This document shows, piece after piece, positions 55,437 to 64,000 of a stretch of 64,000 bases of DNA (position 1 is the first letter of the stretch; each line of letters starts with the position of its first letter). A program made the position numbers and the translations under genes. The stretch lies in NCBI GenBank assembly GCA_050084515.1, contig CM114273.1, positions 2,914,001 through 2,978,000 of the forward strand, written 5' to 3'. Source of the stretch: Blasia pusilla. Taxonomy: Eukaryota > Marchantiophyta > Marchantiopsida > Blasiales. The notes beneath the pieces were generated by a model. It was not told the origin of the DNA, did not search any database, and saw only the letters and a program-made list of their open reading frames with translations.

Positions 55437-55884
55437 AAGGTTGCGCTCCTGAATCCAACAAGACGCGCTGCGAACTAAAAGCTCTACCTCTAGGACTCAC
55501 CAATTGGAAGACCTCTACTCGGTTATCCAGCAACACAACACCAGGAGAAGCCATGGCACGCTCTATCGCGGGTCTAGCGGGCATCTCCGCCATTCTAGCA
55601 GCCGCAGCCTGCCATGAATCTGACGTGGACGGTCCGAGCATCCGCTCCAAGGGCAGGTCCATCACCTCTGAACGTGAGGCAGGAACTCCAATTCTGCGCT
55701 CACATAGCGACGCGGACAGCCGAAAAGCCTTGGCGGGCGTATCCCCCAACGTCATAACATCGGAAGGAGAAAATAAAGGAGTGCGATACACAACGGTGGC
55801 CGCCCCCAACAATGTGCTCGACACATGCCCCTCCTGAGCATCCACAATAGGAGTCATCCCACTCGCTTCTCCCATCGCCCTCCG
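55437..55884 (-). pseudogene. Retroelement aspartic protease region (copy B)
   Basis: The frame ends VLLDSGAQP immediately before a stop at 55435-55437. DSGA is the active-site signature of retroelement aspartic proteases (D[ST]GA), and the preceding FQLVSPRGRAFSSQRVLLDS has the hydrophobic lead-in usual for that motif. Upstream it carries an Ala/Arg-rich linker (WQAAAARMAEMPARPAIERA). The stop just after the active site, and interruption on the other side by the chromovirus LTR at 55885, make it non-functional. Confidence 0.7.
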
Positions 55885-56915
55885 TGTCGCAACCCTCATA
55901 ACCAAACAACACCAAGTACGCGCCAAGCGAAACATCAGAACTCAAAGGAACTCACGCTGCGAGGTTTGCGCTTTGGAGAGGCGTTTGGAAGAGTCTCTTG
56001 GAAAAGTCTAAGAGACGAAACGCGGAACAGAGTTGTGCATTTCATGCGTTAGTGGTCGCGACCAGGAAACCTAGACCAAACGCGAACCGAGACTTGAGAT
56101 GAGTTGAGTCTTGGAGGTTGGTTGCCAAAGAGGTGAGAACCAGTTTGGAACACGACTAGCGTTTGGGAGAATCTGACTGTGTTTAGGACCATAACGTTGA
56201 GCTACAAGATGCGTTTGGGACACGTAAGGGCGCGTTGGAAAGCTAATCTTGAGACGCTTCCAACGCATCAAAGATCTTAGAAAACGCATAAGTACAGGCT
56301 GAGATATTGGCCAAAAACGATTCAGAGAGCAATCGGGTTGAGGGCCAATTGGAGAGGCCCGGGTGTCTTTCCCTAAATGTAGGGGGCCCCCGGAGATCCC
56401 CAGAAGTACTAGTAAGGGAAGTACCTTCTCTGAGATGTCTCGGGAAACAAAACCCCACTTTGGGCACCAAACGGCGTTTCAGAGGCACGGGATGGAACGG
56501 GAGTTTGGCACGGAAACCCGAAACCCAAACCTGATCCAAGGGAGTGGACTTTGTACGCCACACTTGGATTCCAACCCGAGATTCACTTCGCGCGAGTCTT
56601 GGTGAGGAACTCATTGGATGTTCATCGGACAGTTGGAACCGCTAGGCGCGAAACGCCGTTTCAGGTTCCTGAACCGACTAGAAAGTCTGTCCCAAGTCTT
56701 TCGAGACTTGCCCGTGTTGGAAACCGCGAAACTAGGAAGGTTGAGCTTGAAGAGAGTCCGAGACGAGAACTCGGAAAATAATCCCGCTGATTGATCCAAG
56801 ACCCGACTAACCGAAGTGCGCGTTTGGATGCAGATCAGCATTGAGAGCGTGACCTACTCAACGCACGCTTCCGCAACAAAGAAGATTAACGTTCAAGGAG
56901 AGTAGGCGCACGACA
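55885..56915 (+). repeat. Chromovirus 5' LTR
   Basis: 1,031 bp, TG...CA borders. Differs from the 3' LTR at 14 sites. It should contain the element's promoter and polyadenylation signals, though I do not assign a TATA box. Confidence 0.97.
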
Positions 56916-56917
56916 CG

Positions 56918-56929
56918 TGGTATCAGAGC
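56918..56929 (+). promoter_or_regulatory. Primer-binding site for initiator tRNA-Met
   Basis: TGGTATCAGAGC, two bases after the 5' LTR, is the standard plant retrotransposon primer site complementary to the 3' end of initiator methionine tRNA. Confidence 0.93.
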
Positions 56930-57134
56930 AATTCCTTGATGAGCGTGAACTTGGGGTCGTTGAAGATCGGGACGTTTGGGGAGAACTCAAGGTAGCCGGA
57001 AGACCGCGACGCCGAGGAGGAACGCAAGAGGCGAGGAGGAGATCTGAGAAAAGGCGACGACTCGCAAATGGCGACCAAGGGCGAAGAACCGAGGAAACCG
57101 CGAGTCAAAGCAAAGAAGCCAAGAGATTTAATCA

Positions 57135-59882
57135 ATGACGGACCGAGAGCCGGAGGTGGAATTTGCGACTCCCGAAGTGCCGAGTCCCAGACATGAGGAT
57201 GTTCCAACCGAAAATCTTTCCGCGGGACCTTCGGGTCCAAACTTAAACGATCCGGCCTTTTATACCCAAATGATGGGATTGATGAAGGTGATGGCGGACC
57301 AGATGGCTGAACAGAGCAAGGTGATATCGGAATTCAAGTCAAATGGAGCCTCTAGTTCTGGCAAGAAGCTTTGTAAGACTAATTTGCCAACGCCATTCAC
57401 AGGAATGGGGCGTTCTCGGAAAGTGAGCGAGTTTCTGACGGAACTTGAACTCTATTTCGAAGCGCAAAAGGCGGGTGAACAAGACAAGGTGACTGTAGCG
57501 GTCACGTTTCTGAAGGATCACGCTCTCCATTGGTGGACGGCTCACCACAAAGAACATCTAGGTCGTGGGAAAACGTTGAGTTGGGAAGATTTCAAGGAGT
57601 TGATTGGGAACCGATTCACTCCGGAATATCAGGAGTACCGCGATGGTATGGAGGTGGTGAGGTTGCGCCAAAGTGGATCACTTGGGGCTTATGTGCGAGA
57701 GTTTAGTGCGCTCATGAGTGCACTTTCCACGGATGAACATACTAAAAAGGTGATCTTCCTAAGTGGGCTCAAACCGAGTGCCGAGAAGGCTCTCTTTCGT
57801 ATGCCTCACATCCCAGAGACGTGCGCGGATCTCTTGAGACTAGCCGAGCGGATTGGGGACGATGAAGTCCAACCACCAAAACCCTTTGAGACAAAAAGTT
57901 TTTCTAAGTTACAGAAGAACAAAGGGACATCCAAGAGGGTTTGGAATGGGGGTGAGCGCGACCACGGAGGGTCTCTTGCCCCAGCGGCGAAACGAGTGGA
58001 ACTCAACGCGAAGCCAAAGGGGCCGCCGTTTACGAAGTCAACGCATGCCAAAGTGATTTGCTACAATTGTGGCGAACCCGGGCATATGGCTAAGGAATGT
58101 GTTAGGCCCAAGGTTAGTAAACCGAGTATGATTGCGTTTGCCGCTAAGCATTTATCGGAGGGAGATCTAGATACATCTCTACAAGTCACCAAGAGAACGC
58201 CCAATTTGGTTTACCTAGGATCCAAGATCGCTAATCGCGATGTGATGTTGCTCGTTGATACAGGTGCTTCGCACTCATTCTTGAGTCCGAGAATTGTAAA
58301 AACGTTGGGATTGCCAACCACCAAGGCGGATGAACCCATTAGGGTAGGATCCGCCGGAGGCAAGTCCCACCAGACATCAGATCTGGTTTTAGGGCTAGTT
58401 GTGAGATGCGGAGTATTTGAGTTGACGGAGAATTTTACAGTTTGCGAGATGGACGGTATCGACGGAGTCTTGGGGAACACGTTCTTGGATGCGTATGAGG
58501 TGGAACTGAGGCGGAGGCCTTTGAGGTTGAGCGTCTTGGTTAACGGCAAACGGACGGACGTCAGATTGGTTCGTGAGGTGCCTAGAAAGACGGAGTTGGT
58601 GAACGCCATCACGAGGACGAGTTTGGCCGAGTTAGAGGAAGGATTCCTTTGCTTGATGAGACGAGTGGAGGATGATGCAAGCGCGAGATGCATAGATCAG
58701 AACTCAGCTTCAAGGGGGATCCCTGAAACACTCAAGAGAGTTGTGAAAGAATTTGAAGATGTGTTGACTAAGGAGCTTCCGACTGAGTTGCCGCCACATA
58801 GGGCGGTTGATCATAAGATTGAGGTGATACCAGGATCTGAACCACCTTCAAAGGCACCATATAGGTTGAATCCAGAGGAACTTGCTGAGTTGAAGAAACA
58901 GTTGGGTGAACTCCTAGAGAGGGGTTACATCCGAACAAGCAAGTCACCTTATGGAGCGCCCGTCCTCTTTGTCAAGAAGAAGGATGGGAAGTTGAGACTC
59001 TGTGTTGATTATTGGGCACTGAATAAAGTGACGGTAAGGAATAACTATCCTCTACCGAGGATGGATGACCTCTTTGATCGATTGTCGGGTGCCAAGTATT
59101 TCAGCCGGATTGACCTGAAATCAGGATATTATCAGATTCGGATTGCCGAAGCGGATGTAGAGAAGACTGCGTGTAGGACGAGATACGGTTCGTTGGAGTT
59201 TGTAGTAATGCCTTTCGGTCTTTGTAATGCGCCTCCGACGTTCACCACTTTGATGAACTCCATCTTTCACAAGGAGACGGATGAGTTTGTGATCATCTAT
59301 AAAGATGACATACTCATCTATTCGAAAACACTAGAGGAGCACGCTCGACATTTGAAGACGGTGTTTGAGAAACTTAGGGCGAACAAGCTATATGCGAATG
59401 CGGATAAGAGTGAGTTCGGTTTGACGAAGATCAAGTTCTTGGGGCATGTGGTTAGTGCGGATGGAGTGAGTCCAGACATGGAAAAGGTGAGCGCGATTGC
59501 TGAATGGGAACCGCCTTCCACGGTGAAGGGGATGAGAAGGTTCATCGGAGCTGTCCAGTTTTACCGGACATACGTGAAGAACTTTTCGGGCATAGTGAAA
59601 CCTCTCACGGATTGGACCGCAAAGTTTGCCAATACTACATGGACCGAGGAAATGGATAAAGCGTTCAATCGAGTCAAAGAGATCCTCTTGCAGGAACCAG
59701 TTCTGAAGCTGCCGGAGTTTGAACAACCATTCGAGGTGCACACGGATGCTAGTAATTTCGCGATTGCAGGAATGTTGGTGCAAAAAGGGAGACCTGTAGC
59801 ATACGAAAGCAAGAAGCTTACCGACACCGAAAGGAGATGGCCTACTCATGAGAAAGTTGTTTTGCGGTGGTTCATTGCTTGA
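57135..59882 (+). CDS. Chromovirus gag-protease-RT-RNase H polyprotein, truncated by a stop
   Basis: A 915-codon frame from ATG. Gag spans about residues 1-330 with capsid motif FLKDHALHWWTAH and a CCHC zinc knuckle CYNCGEPGHMAKEC (about 310). Protease has LLVDTGASHSFLSP (about 375). RT (from about 560) has YRLNPEELAELKKQL, LRLCVDYWALNKVTVRNNYP, RIDLKSGYYQIRI and VMPFGLCNAPPTF. The catalytic box reads YKDD instead of the usual YIDD/YVDD, keeping both Asp. RNase H starts with FEVHTDASNFAIAG and is cut by a stop after VLRWFIA; the rest lies in other frames downstream. Chromovirus Gag-Pol is processed into capsid, protease, RT-RNase H and integrase in cytoplasmic particles. Confidence 0.92.
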   Translation: MTDREPEVEFATPEVPSPRHEDVPTENLSAGPSGPNLNDPAFYTQMMGLMKVMADQMAEQSKVISEFKSNGASSSGKKLCKTNLPTPFTGMGRSRKVSEFLTELELYFEAQKAGEQDKVTVAVTFLKDHALHWWTAHHKEHLGRGKTLSWEDFKELIGNRFTPEYQEYRDGMEVVRLRQSGSLGAYVREFSALMSALSTDEHTKKVIFLSGLKPSAEKALFRMPHIPETCADLLRLAERIGDDEVQPPKPFETKSFSKLQKNKGTSKRVWNGGERDHGGSLAPAAKRVELNAKPKGPPFTKSTHAKVICYNCGEPGHMAKECVRPKVSKPSMIAFAAKHLSEGDLDTSLQVTKRTPNLVYLGSKIANRDVMLLVDTGASHSFLSPRIVKTLGLPTTKADEPIRVGSAGGKSHQTSDLVLGLVVRCGVFELTENFTVCEMDGIDGVLGNTFLDAYEVELRRRPLRLSVLVNGKRTDVRLVREVPRKTELVNAITRTSLAELEEGFLCLMRRVEDDASARCIDQNSASRGIPETLKRVVKEFEDVLTKELPTELPPHRAVDHKIEVIPGSEPPSKAPYRLNPEELAELKKQLGELLERGYIRTSKSPYGAPVLFVKKKDGKLRLCVDYWALNKVTVRNNYPLPRMDDLFDRLSGAKYFSRIDLKSGYYQIRIAEADVEKTACRTRYGSLEFVVMPFGLCNAPPTFTTLMNSIFHKETDEFVIIYKDDILIYSKTLEEHARHLKTVFEKLRANKLYANADKSEFGLTKIKFLGHVVSADGVSPDMEKVSAIAEWEPPSTVKGMRRFIGAVQFYRTYVKNFSGIVKPLTDWTAKFANTTWTEEMDKAFNRVKEILLQEPVLKLPEFEQPFEVHTDASNFAIAGMLVQKGRPVAYESKKLTDTERRWPTHEKVVLRWFIA

Positions 59883-61156
59883 GGAAGTGGCGTCACTATC
59901 GGGACTTCACACGACTCAGTATTCACCGATAACATATCGCTCAACTATTTTGAGACCAGGATCGCAGTAACGCCAAAACAACCGGTGGCATGATACCTTG
60001 GCGTTGATGAATGTGGAGCTAATCCACAAGCCGGGGAAAGACAATGTCATTCCAGATGCGTTAAGTCGCAGGGATGAACACATGCCATCGATGACACAAG
60101 TGTTGAGAGCAATGTTCCCTAATGAAACAGACCTGGAAAGAAGGATTCGTGAAGGATACATGAAGGATGAGCAAGCGAGGAGTACCTTGGGAAGTTAAAG
60201 CGGGCGAGAAGGTGGCCAATCTGAGTTTGAGACACGGCTTGATAAGGTTTAAGCAGAGCAGGATCTATGTAGGCCAAGGCAAGCTACGGACCAAGGTGTT
60301 TGTGGAATGTCATGATGGACCTTTGGCGGGACACAAAGGGGAGAAATCCACTCTTGCTGTTTTGTCTAAGAGGTTCTTCTGGCCCAACATGAAGGAAGAT
60401 GTTGCTCAATATGTGAAAACATCGTGACTGCACAAGGCGAACGCGTGACTGCGCCAAAGCGAACGCGTGTCTTATGCAAAGAAACAAGGCTTACTTCATC
60501 CTTTGCCAATCCCGGAGGGACCCTTGCAAAGCATTAGCATGGATTTCATTACGAGTCTTCTAGAATCTGAGGGATACAACGCTATACTTGTGATAGTTGA
60601 TCGGTTTAGCAAGTTGGGGAGGTTTGTGCCGACAAGAGAGTCTGCGACGGCCTACACAACTTCCCGACTATTCCTGGATGGTTGGTGGCGTGCGCACGGA
60701 TTGCCTAGGAGCATTGTGTCCGATCGGGATCCAAAGTTTACCAGTGCCTTTTGGAAACATCTATTCAGGAGGTTCCGGACCAAACTCAGCTTTAGTACGG
60801 CCTTCCATCCTCAAATAGATGGGCAAACAGAAAAAGTAAACTCGGTCGTAAACCAATACTTACGGAATTACGTGAGTGCGGACCAAAGAGATTGGGCCAA
60901 GTGGTTAAGTATGGCTGAGTATTGTTACAACTCGACTAAGCATTCTGCAACCGGAGAATCTCCGTTTCTTCTGGCATATCAAAGAGAACCAGAAGGGCCT
61001 CTTGATTTAGCTCTTTCGAAGGGCAATACATCGACACACACTCGTCAAGCAACGGCGGAATGTTTGTTAGTGGAAATGCAAGAACAACAAGAGCGAGCGA
61101 GAGAAAGTCTCGCCAAGGCTCAACTAAGGTACGTAAAGCATGCTAACAAAAGTTGA
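59883..61156 (+). pseudogene. Chromovirus RNase H end and integrase, frameshifted
   Basis: Three consecutive frames carry the end of RNase H (ELIHKPGKDNVIPDALSRR, frame from 59998) and the integrase. The zinc-binding N-terminus has HDGPLAGHKGEKSTL and WPNMKEDVAQYVK (60167-60427). The catalytic core (60467-61156) keeps the D,D,E residues: SMDFITSLL, IVSDRDPKFTSAFW and DGQTEKVNSVVNQYLRNYV. A tandem duplication of 21/22 bases at 60424-60466 falls where the zinc-finger cysteines should be and introduces stops. Frame changes near 59882-59998 and 60167 also prevent translation as one protein. Confidence 0.88.
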
Positions 61157-61162
61157 CGCCAA

Positions 61163-61612
61163 GTGAGTTTCCAAGTTGGGGAACAAATGTGGTTGAGTGT
61201 TAAGAATCTCACTCTTCCAAAGGAATTTTCCGCAAAATTGTCAGCCAAGTATGCTGGACCGTATGTGATCAAGGCAAAGCCGTTTGAGGATGTATACACG
61301 TTGGAGCTGCCAAACGAGTTCAAGATTCACCCGACTTTCCATGTGTCATTATTGAAGAAGTATCTTCAAGACAATGTGCGTCCGGAGCGAAGGAGGATGT
61401 TGAGACCACAACCGGTCATCAGAAATGAGGAACCAGAGTTCGAGGTTGAGACCATTCTGCGTTCCAGACGTAGGGCCACCAAGTACGAGTACTTGGTCAA
61501 GTGGAAAGGCTATCATGTGAAAGAGGCGACTTGGATTGCGGAGGCGGATCTAGAACATGCGCAAGAAGCATTGCGTGACTTTAGATGGATGCAAGAAAGG
61601 CACGTGCGTTAG
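61163..61612 (+). CDS. Integrase C-terminus with chromodomain
   Basis: A 149-codon frame in phase with the integrase core, separated from it by one stop at 61154-61156. It begins with the GPY/F-type region (VGEQMWLSVKNLTLPKEFSA, KYAGPYVIKAKP) and LHPTFHVS-like KIHPTFHVSLLKKYL. It ends with a chromodomain: EFEVETILRSRRRATKYEYL, VKWKGYHVKEATWI, EADLEHAQEAL. Chromodomains at this position define chromoviruses and can direct integration to particular histone marks. Confidence 0.9.
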   Translation: MSFQVGEQMWLSVKNLTLPKEFSAKLSAKYAGPYVIKAKPFEDVYTLELPNEFKIHPTFHVSLLKKYLQDNVRPERRRMLRPQPVIRNEEPEFEVETILRSRRRATKYEYLVKWKGYHVKEATWIAEADLEHAQEALRDFRWMQERHVR

Positions 61613-62304
61613 TACATGGTGAAGCAATGGACATAACTTGTGACCGGAAAGCTTGGGCCGATAACCCGTTGTAACTAGAAAAGTTTAGTTGTTGCAATAA
61701 AGAAGACATGGATTTGGAGATTCGATGCTTGTATTGTAATTTTGAGTTTGGTTGTGCAAGGCAATGAGTAGTTCTTCATATGCTTAGGATGTAAGTCAAG
61801 GAGACCAAACAATGAGTATTTGAGGTGAGAGCTTGTATTCAGATAAGCCACCTAGATCAGGACCAAGTGTTGAAGCACTAGCATTTGGGCTCGCCCTAAC
61901 GTCGGTGGGGCAGATGAATCTGTCTTGGGGTTTGTGGTGATCTCATTCATGTTTCATGACTGAACTTAGTGACGCGCCTAGGTGGAATACATGTGACCCA
62001 AAAGTAGTACGAGTTGGCTAGGTAGACAGGCAGTTGTTTACAAATAGTGAGTGAAGTGTTAGGTTGCAGACTTAGTGAGCTTATTTTGATAGTTAGATTA
62101 GTTCGGCAGAACTAGTCTAGGCTCATCAGAAAGCAGAAGCTAATAAGTCTAAGTGCTGCAAGCGACAACCTAAGACTTAAGCCAAAAAGAAGAATTGCGG
62201 GTTAGCTACCAGAACGCGATTTGTGTTAAGGGGTCGGCTTCCCAGAACTTAACATCAATAAGGTTTGCGTTGATGAGGACATCAACCTTCTAAGGAGGGT
62301 TGAG
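61613..62304 (+). other. Chromovirus 3' untranslated region and polypurine tract
   Basis: About 690 bases without coding potential between the chromodomain stop and the 3' LTR. It ends with AAGGAGGG (62292-62299) and TTGAG directly before the LTR, a plausible plus-strand primer tract. Confidence 0.8.
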
Positions 62305-63335
62305 TGTCGCGACCCTCATAACCAAACAACACCAAGTACGCGCCAAGCGAAACATCAGAACTCAAAGGAACTCACGCTGCGAGGTTTGCGCTTTGGAGAG
62401 GCGTTTGGAAGAGTCTCTTGGAAAAGTCTAAGAGACGAAACGCGGAACAGAGTTGTGCGTTTCATGCGTTAGTGGTCGCGACCAGGAAACCTAGACCAAA
62501 CGCGAACCGAGACTTGAGATGAGTTGAGTCTTGGAGGTTGGTTGCCAAAGAGGTGAGAACCAGTTTGGAACACGACTAGCGTTTGGGAGAATCTGACTGT
62601 GTTTAGGACCATAACGTTGAGCTACAAGATGAGTTCGGGACACGTAAGGGCGCGTTGGAAAGCTAATCTTGAGACGCTTCCAACGCATCAAAGATCTTAG
62701 AAAACGCATAAGTACAGGCTGAGATATTGGCCAAAAACGATTCAGAGAGCAATCGGGTTGAGGGCCAATTGGAGAGGCCCGGGTGTCTTTCCCTAAATGT
62801 AGGGGGCCCCCGGAGATCCCCAGAAGTACTAGTAAGGGAAGTACCTTCTCTGAGATGTCTCGGGAAACAAAACCCCACTTTGGGCGCCAAACGGCGTTTC
62901 ATAGGCACGGGATGGAACGGGAGTTTGGCACGGAAACCCGAAACCCAAACCTGATCCAAGGGAGTGGACTTTGTATGCCACACTTGGATTCCAACCCGAG
63001 ATTCACTTCGCACGAGTCTTGGTGAGGAACTCATTGGATGTTCATCGGACAGTTGGAACCGCTAGGCGCGAAACGCCGTTTCAGGTTCCTGAACCGACTA
63101 GAAAGTTTGTCCCAAGTCTTTCGAGACTTGCCCGTGTTGGAAACCGCGAAACTAGGAAGGTTGAGCTTGAAGAGAGTCCGAGACGAGAACTCGGAAAATA
63201 ATCCCGCTGATTGATCCAAGACCCGACTAACCGAAGTGCGCATTTAGATGCAGATAAGCGTTGAGAGCGTGACCTACTCAATGCACGCTTCCGCAACAAA
63301 GAAGATTAACGTTCAAGGAGAGTAGGCGCACGACA
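62305..63335 (+). repeat. Chromovirus 3' LTR
   Basis: 1,031 bp, same length as the 5' LTR, TG...CA borders, followed by the CTCCG target duplication at 63336-63340. Confidence 0.97.
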
Positions 63336-63340
63336 CTCCG

Positions 63341-64000
63341 TGCGTGCACACCAACAATATCACCAACTCTCAAGGAACTTTGATGAGGACCCATCGATGG
63401 GGTCGTCATTGCTTCGGACAACGTGAAAGACTAAGGAAGCCTAGTCTGTTTCCCCTGGCTGTGGAGCCAACTCTACGGCTGCTCCACGCGTCGAAGCTGC
63501 GGTAGCCTCCATCAGAGCAACCCTGCACATCCAACCACGATCCTCTAGATCTCTAGCTGCTCCATATGATGTCGATGCCACGGATCGGGCATCGGGTAAC
63601 CTCAATGCCATAGCGGCAATCTGCTACTGTAGCTGCTGTATCTAAGCAGCCATCCCAGCCTCGCGTCCGGCGTCTTCCTCGACGCGTCTAGGTGGTGGTA
63701 CTCTACCTCCTCCACGAGCAGCTCCACCACCCTGTCGGGAAGCTCCAGCTCCTCGTCCCCCAACTGGACCACCTGGTGCACGATCTCTAGGCCCACCCGG
63801 ACCAGCTACTCGCTTTGGTGCCCTCTCTAGCCCTCGGTCCGAACGTAACTCAGGATGTAAACTGAAACACTGGGCGTGTATGACCATACCTCTGCCAATA
63901 GTCACACTGATAACCTCTTGGTGCAGCGCCATCTCCTCCTCCATGCTGAGGCATACGTCCATGACTCTGACAAGTGCAATGGTGCTGATGATCGGCTCCA
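63341..64000 (-). pseudogene. Gag-like part of methyltransferase gypsy copy B
   Basis: When the chromovirus and one target copy are removed, this sequence joins 55884 and lies upstream of the protease on -. It encodes Ala/Arg/Gln-rich, coiled-coil-like text (RRVEEDAGREAGMAA, IQQLQQQIAAMALRLPDARS, GAARDLEDRGW) and, in another frame, YWQRYGHTRPVFQFT. Stops and frame changes are present. The assignment rests on position and composition rather than on a clear capsid motif; the rest lies beyond the window. Confidence 0.55.

Larger units (their letters stand above)
53896..55884 (-). mobile_element. Ty3/gypsy element with DNA methyltransferase, copy B (protease and methyltransferase part)
   Basis: Minus-strand sequence in the order protease (55437-55884) and C5-cytosine methyltransferase (about 53904-55330). 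It continues to the right of the nested chromovirus, at 63341-64000, as gag-like sequence. At 53896 the similarity to copy A ends abruptly (copy A goes on to RT), and the RLE-type retrotransposon begins. The RT, RNase H and integrase expected here are missing from the window. Confidence 0.82.
55885..63335 (+). mobile_element. Complete Ty3/gypsy chromovirus nested in copy B
   Basis: A 7,451-bp LTR retrotransposon with LTRs of 1,031 bp starting TGTCGC and ending CGACA, and a 5-bp target duplication CTCCG at 55880-55884 and 63336-63340. It has a primer-binding site two bases inside the left LTR and a purine tract before the right LTR. Order: LTR, gag, protease, RT, RNase H, integrase, chromodomain, LTR. 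The two LTRs differ at 14 positions (11 transitions), about 1.4%, so insertion is fairly recent, yet the pol ORF has frameshifts and stops. It splits the gag and protease parts of copy B. Confidence 0.96.

Overview
This is nuclear DNA from a land plant, most likely a bryophyte and probably a moss. The evidence is an intron-rich NFRKB-like chromatin gene, a plant-type universal stress protein gene whose four exons can be assembled, and an LRR plus Roc/COR GTPase gene of a kind I associate with mosses. The transposons are also typical of plants: a Ty3/gypsy chromovirus with an initiator tRNA-Met primer site, and CACTA and Helitron remnants. The lineage call is inference. There are no operons and no bacterial signals.

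Layout. 1-7.7 kb is transposon debris: a CACTA (DUF4216) remnant, then copy A of an unusual Ty3/gypsy element (end of a C5-cytosine methyltransferase, RT, RNase H, integrase, PHD finger), a 130-bp direct repeat and a Helitron helicase fragment. 8-15.4 kb holds the NFRKB-like gene on + behind a GC-rich promoter region. 17.6-18.5 kb holds a knot of direct and inverted repeats beside a truncated copy of an endonuclease-type retrotransposon. 21.3-23.8 kb is the universal stress protein gene on -. 25-33 kb is AT-rich and gene-poor. 33-35 kb has exon-like pieces of an unrecognised gene on -. 36.1-40.3 kb is the LRR-Roc-COR locus on -, split by what looks like a one-base deletion. 41.4-50.1 kb is framed by two long inverted repeat arms and contains decayed duplications, one of them of the 34-kb gene. 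50.3-64 kb is a nested retrotransposon cluster.

In that cluster, a degenerate reverse-transcriptase element with a C-terminal zinc motif and PD-(D/E)XK-like nuclease (about 50.3-53.9 kb, -) abuts copy B of the methyltransferase-bearing gypsy element (53.9-55.9 kb and 63.3-64 kb, -). Copy B is interrupted between its gag and protease regions by a complete 7,451-bp chromovirus (55885-63335, +). That element has 1,031-bp LTRs differing at 14 sites, a CTCCG target duplication, a primer site, gag-pol and a chromodomain.

The most notable system is the gypsy element carrying its own DNA cytosine methyltransferase and a PHD finger. Copies A and B overlap in the methyltransferase and together cover gag, protease, methyltransferase, RT, RNase H, integrase and PHD. 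Both copies are decayed.
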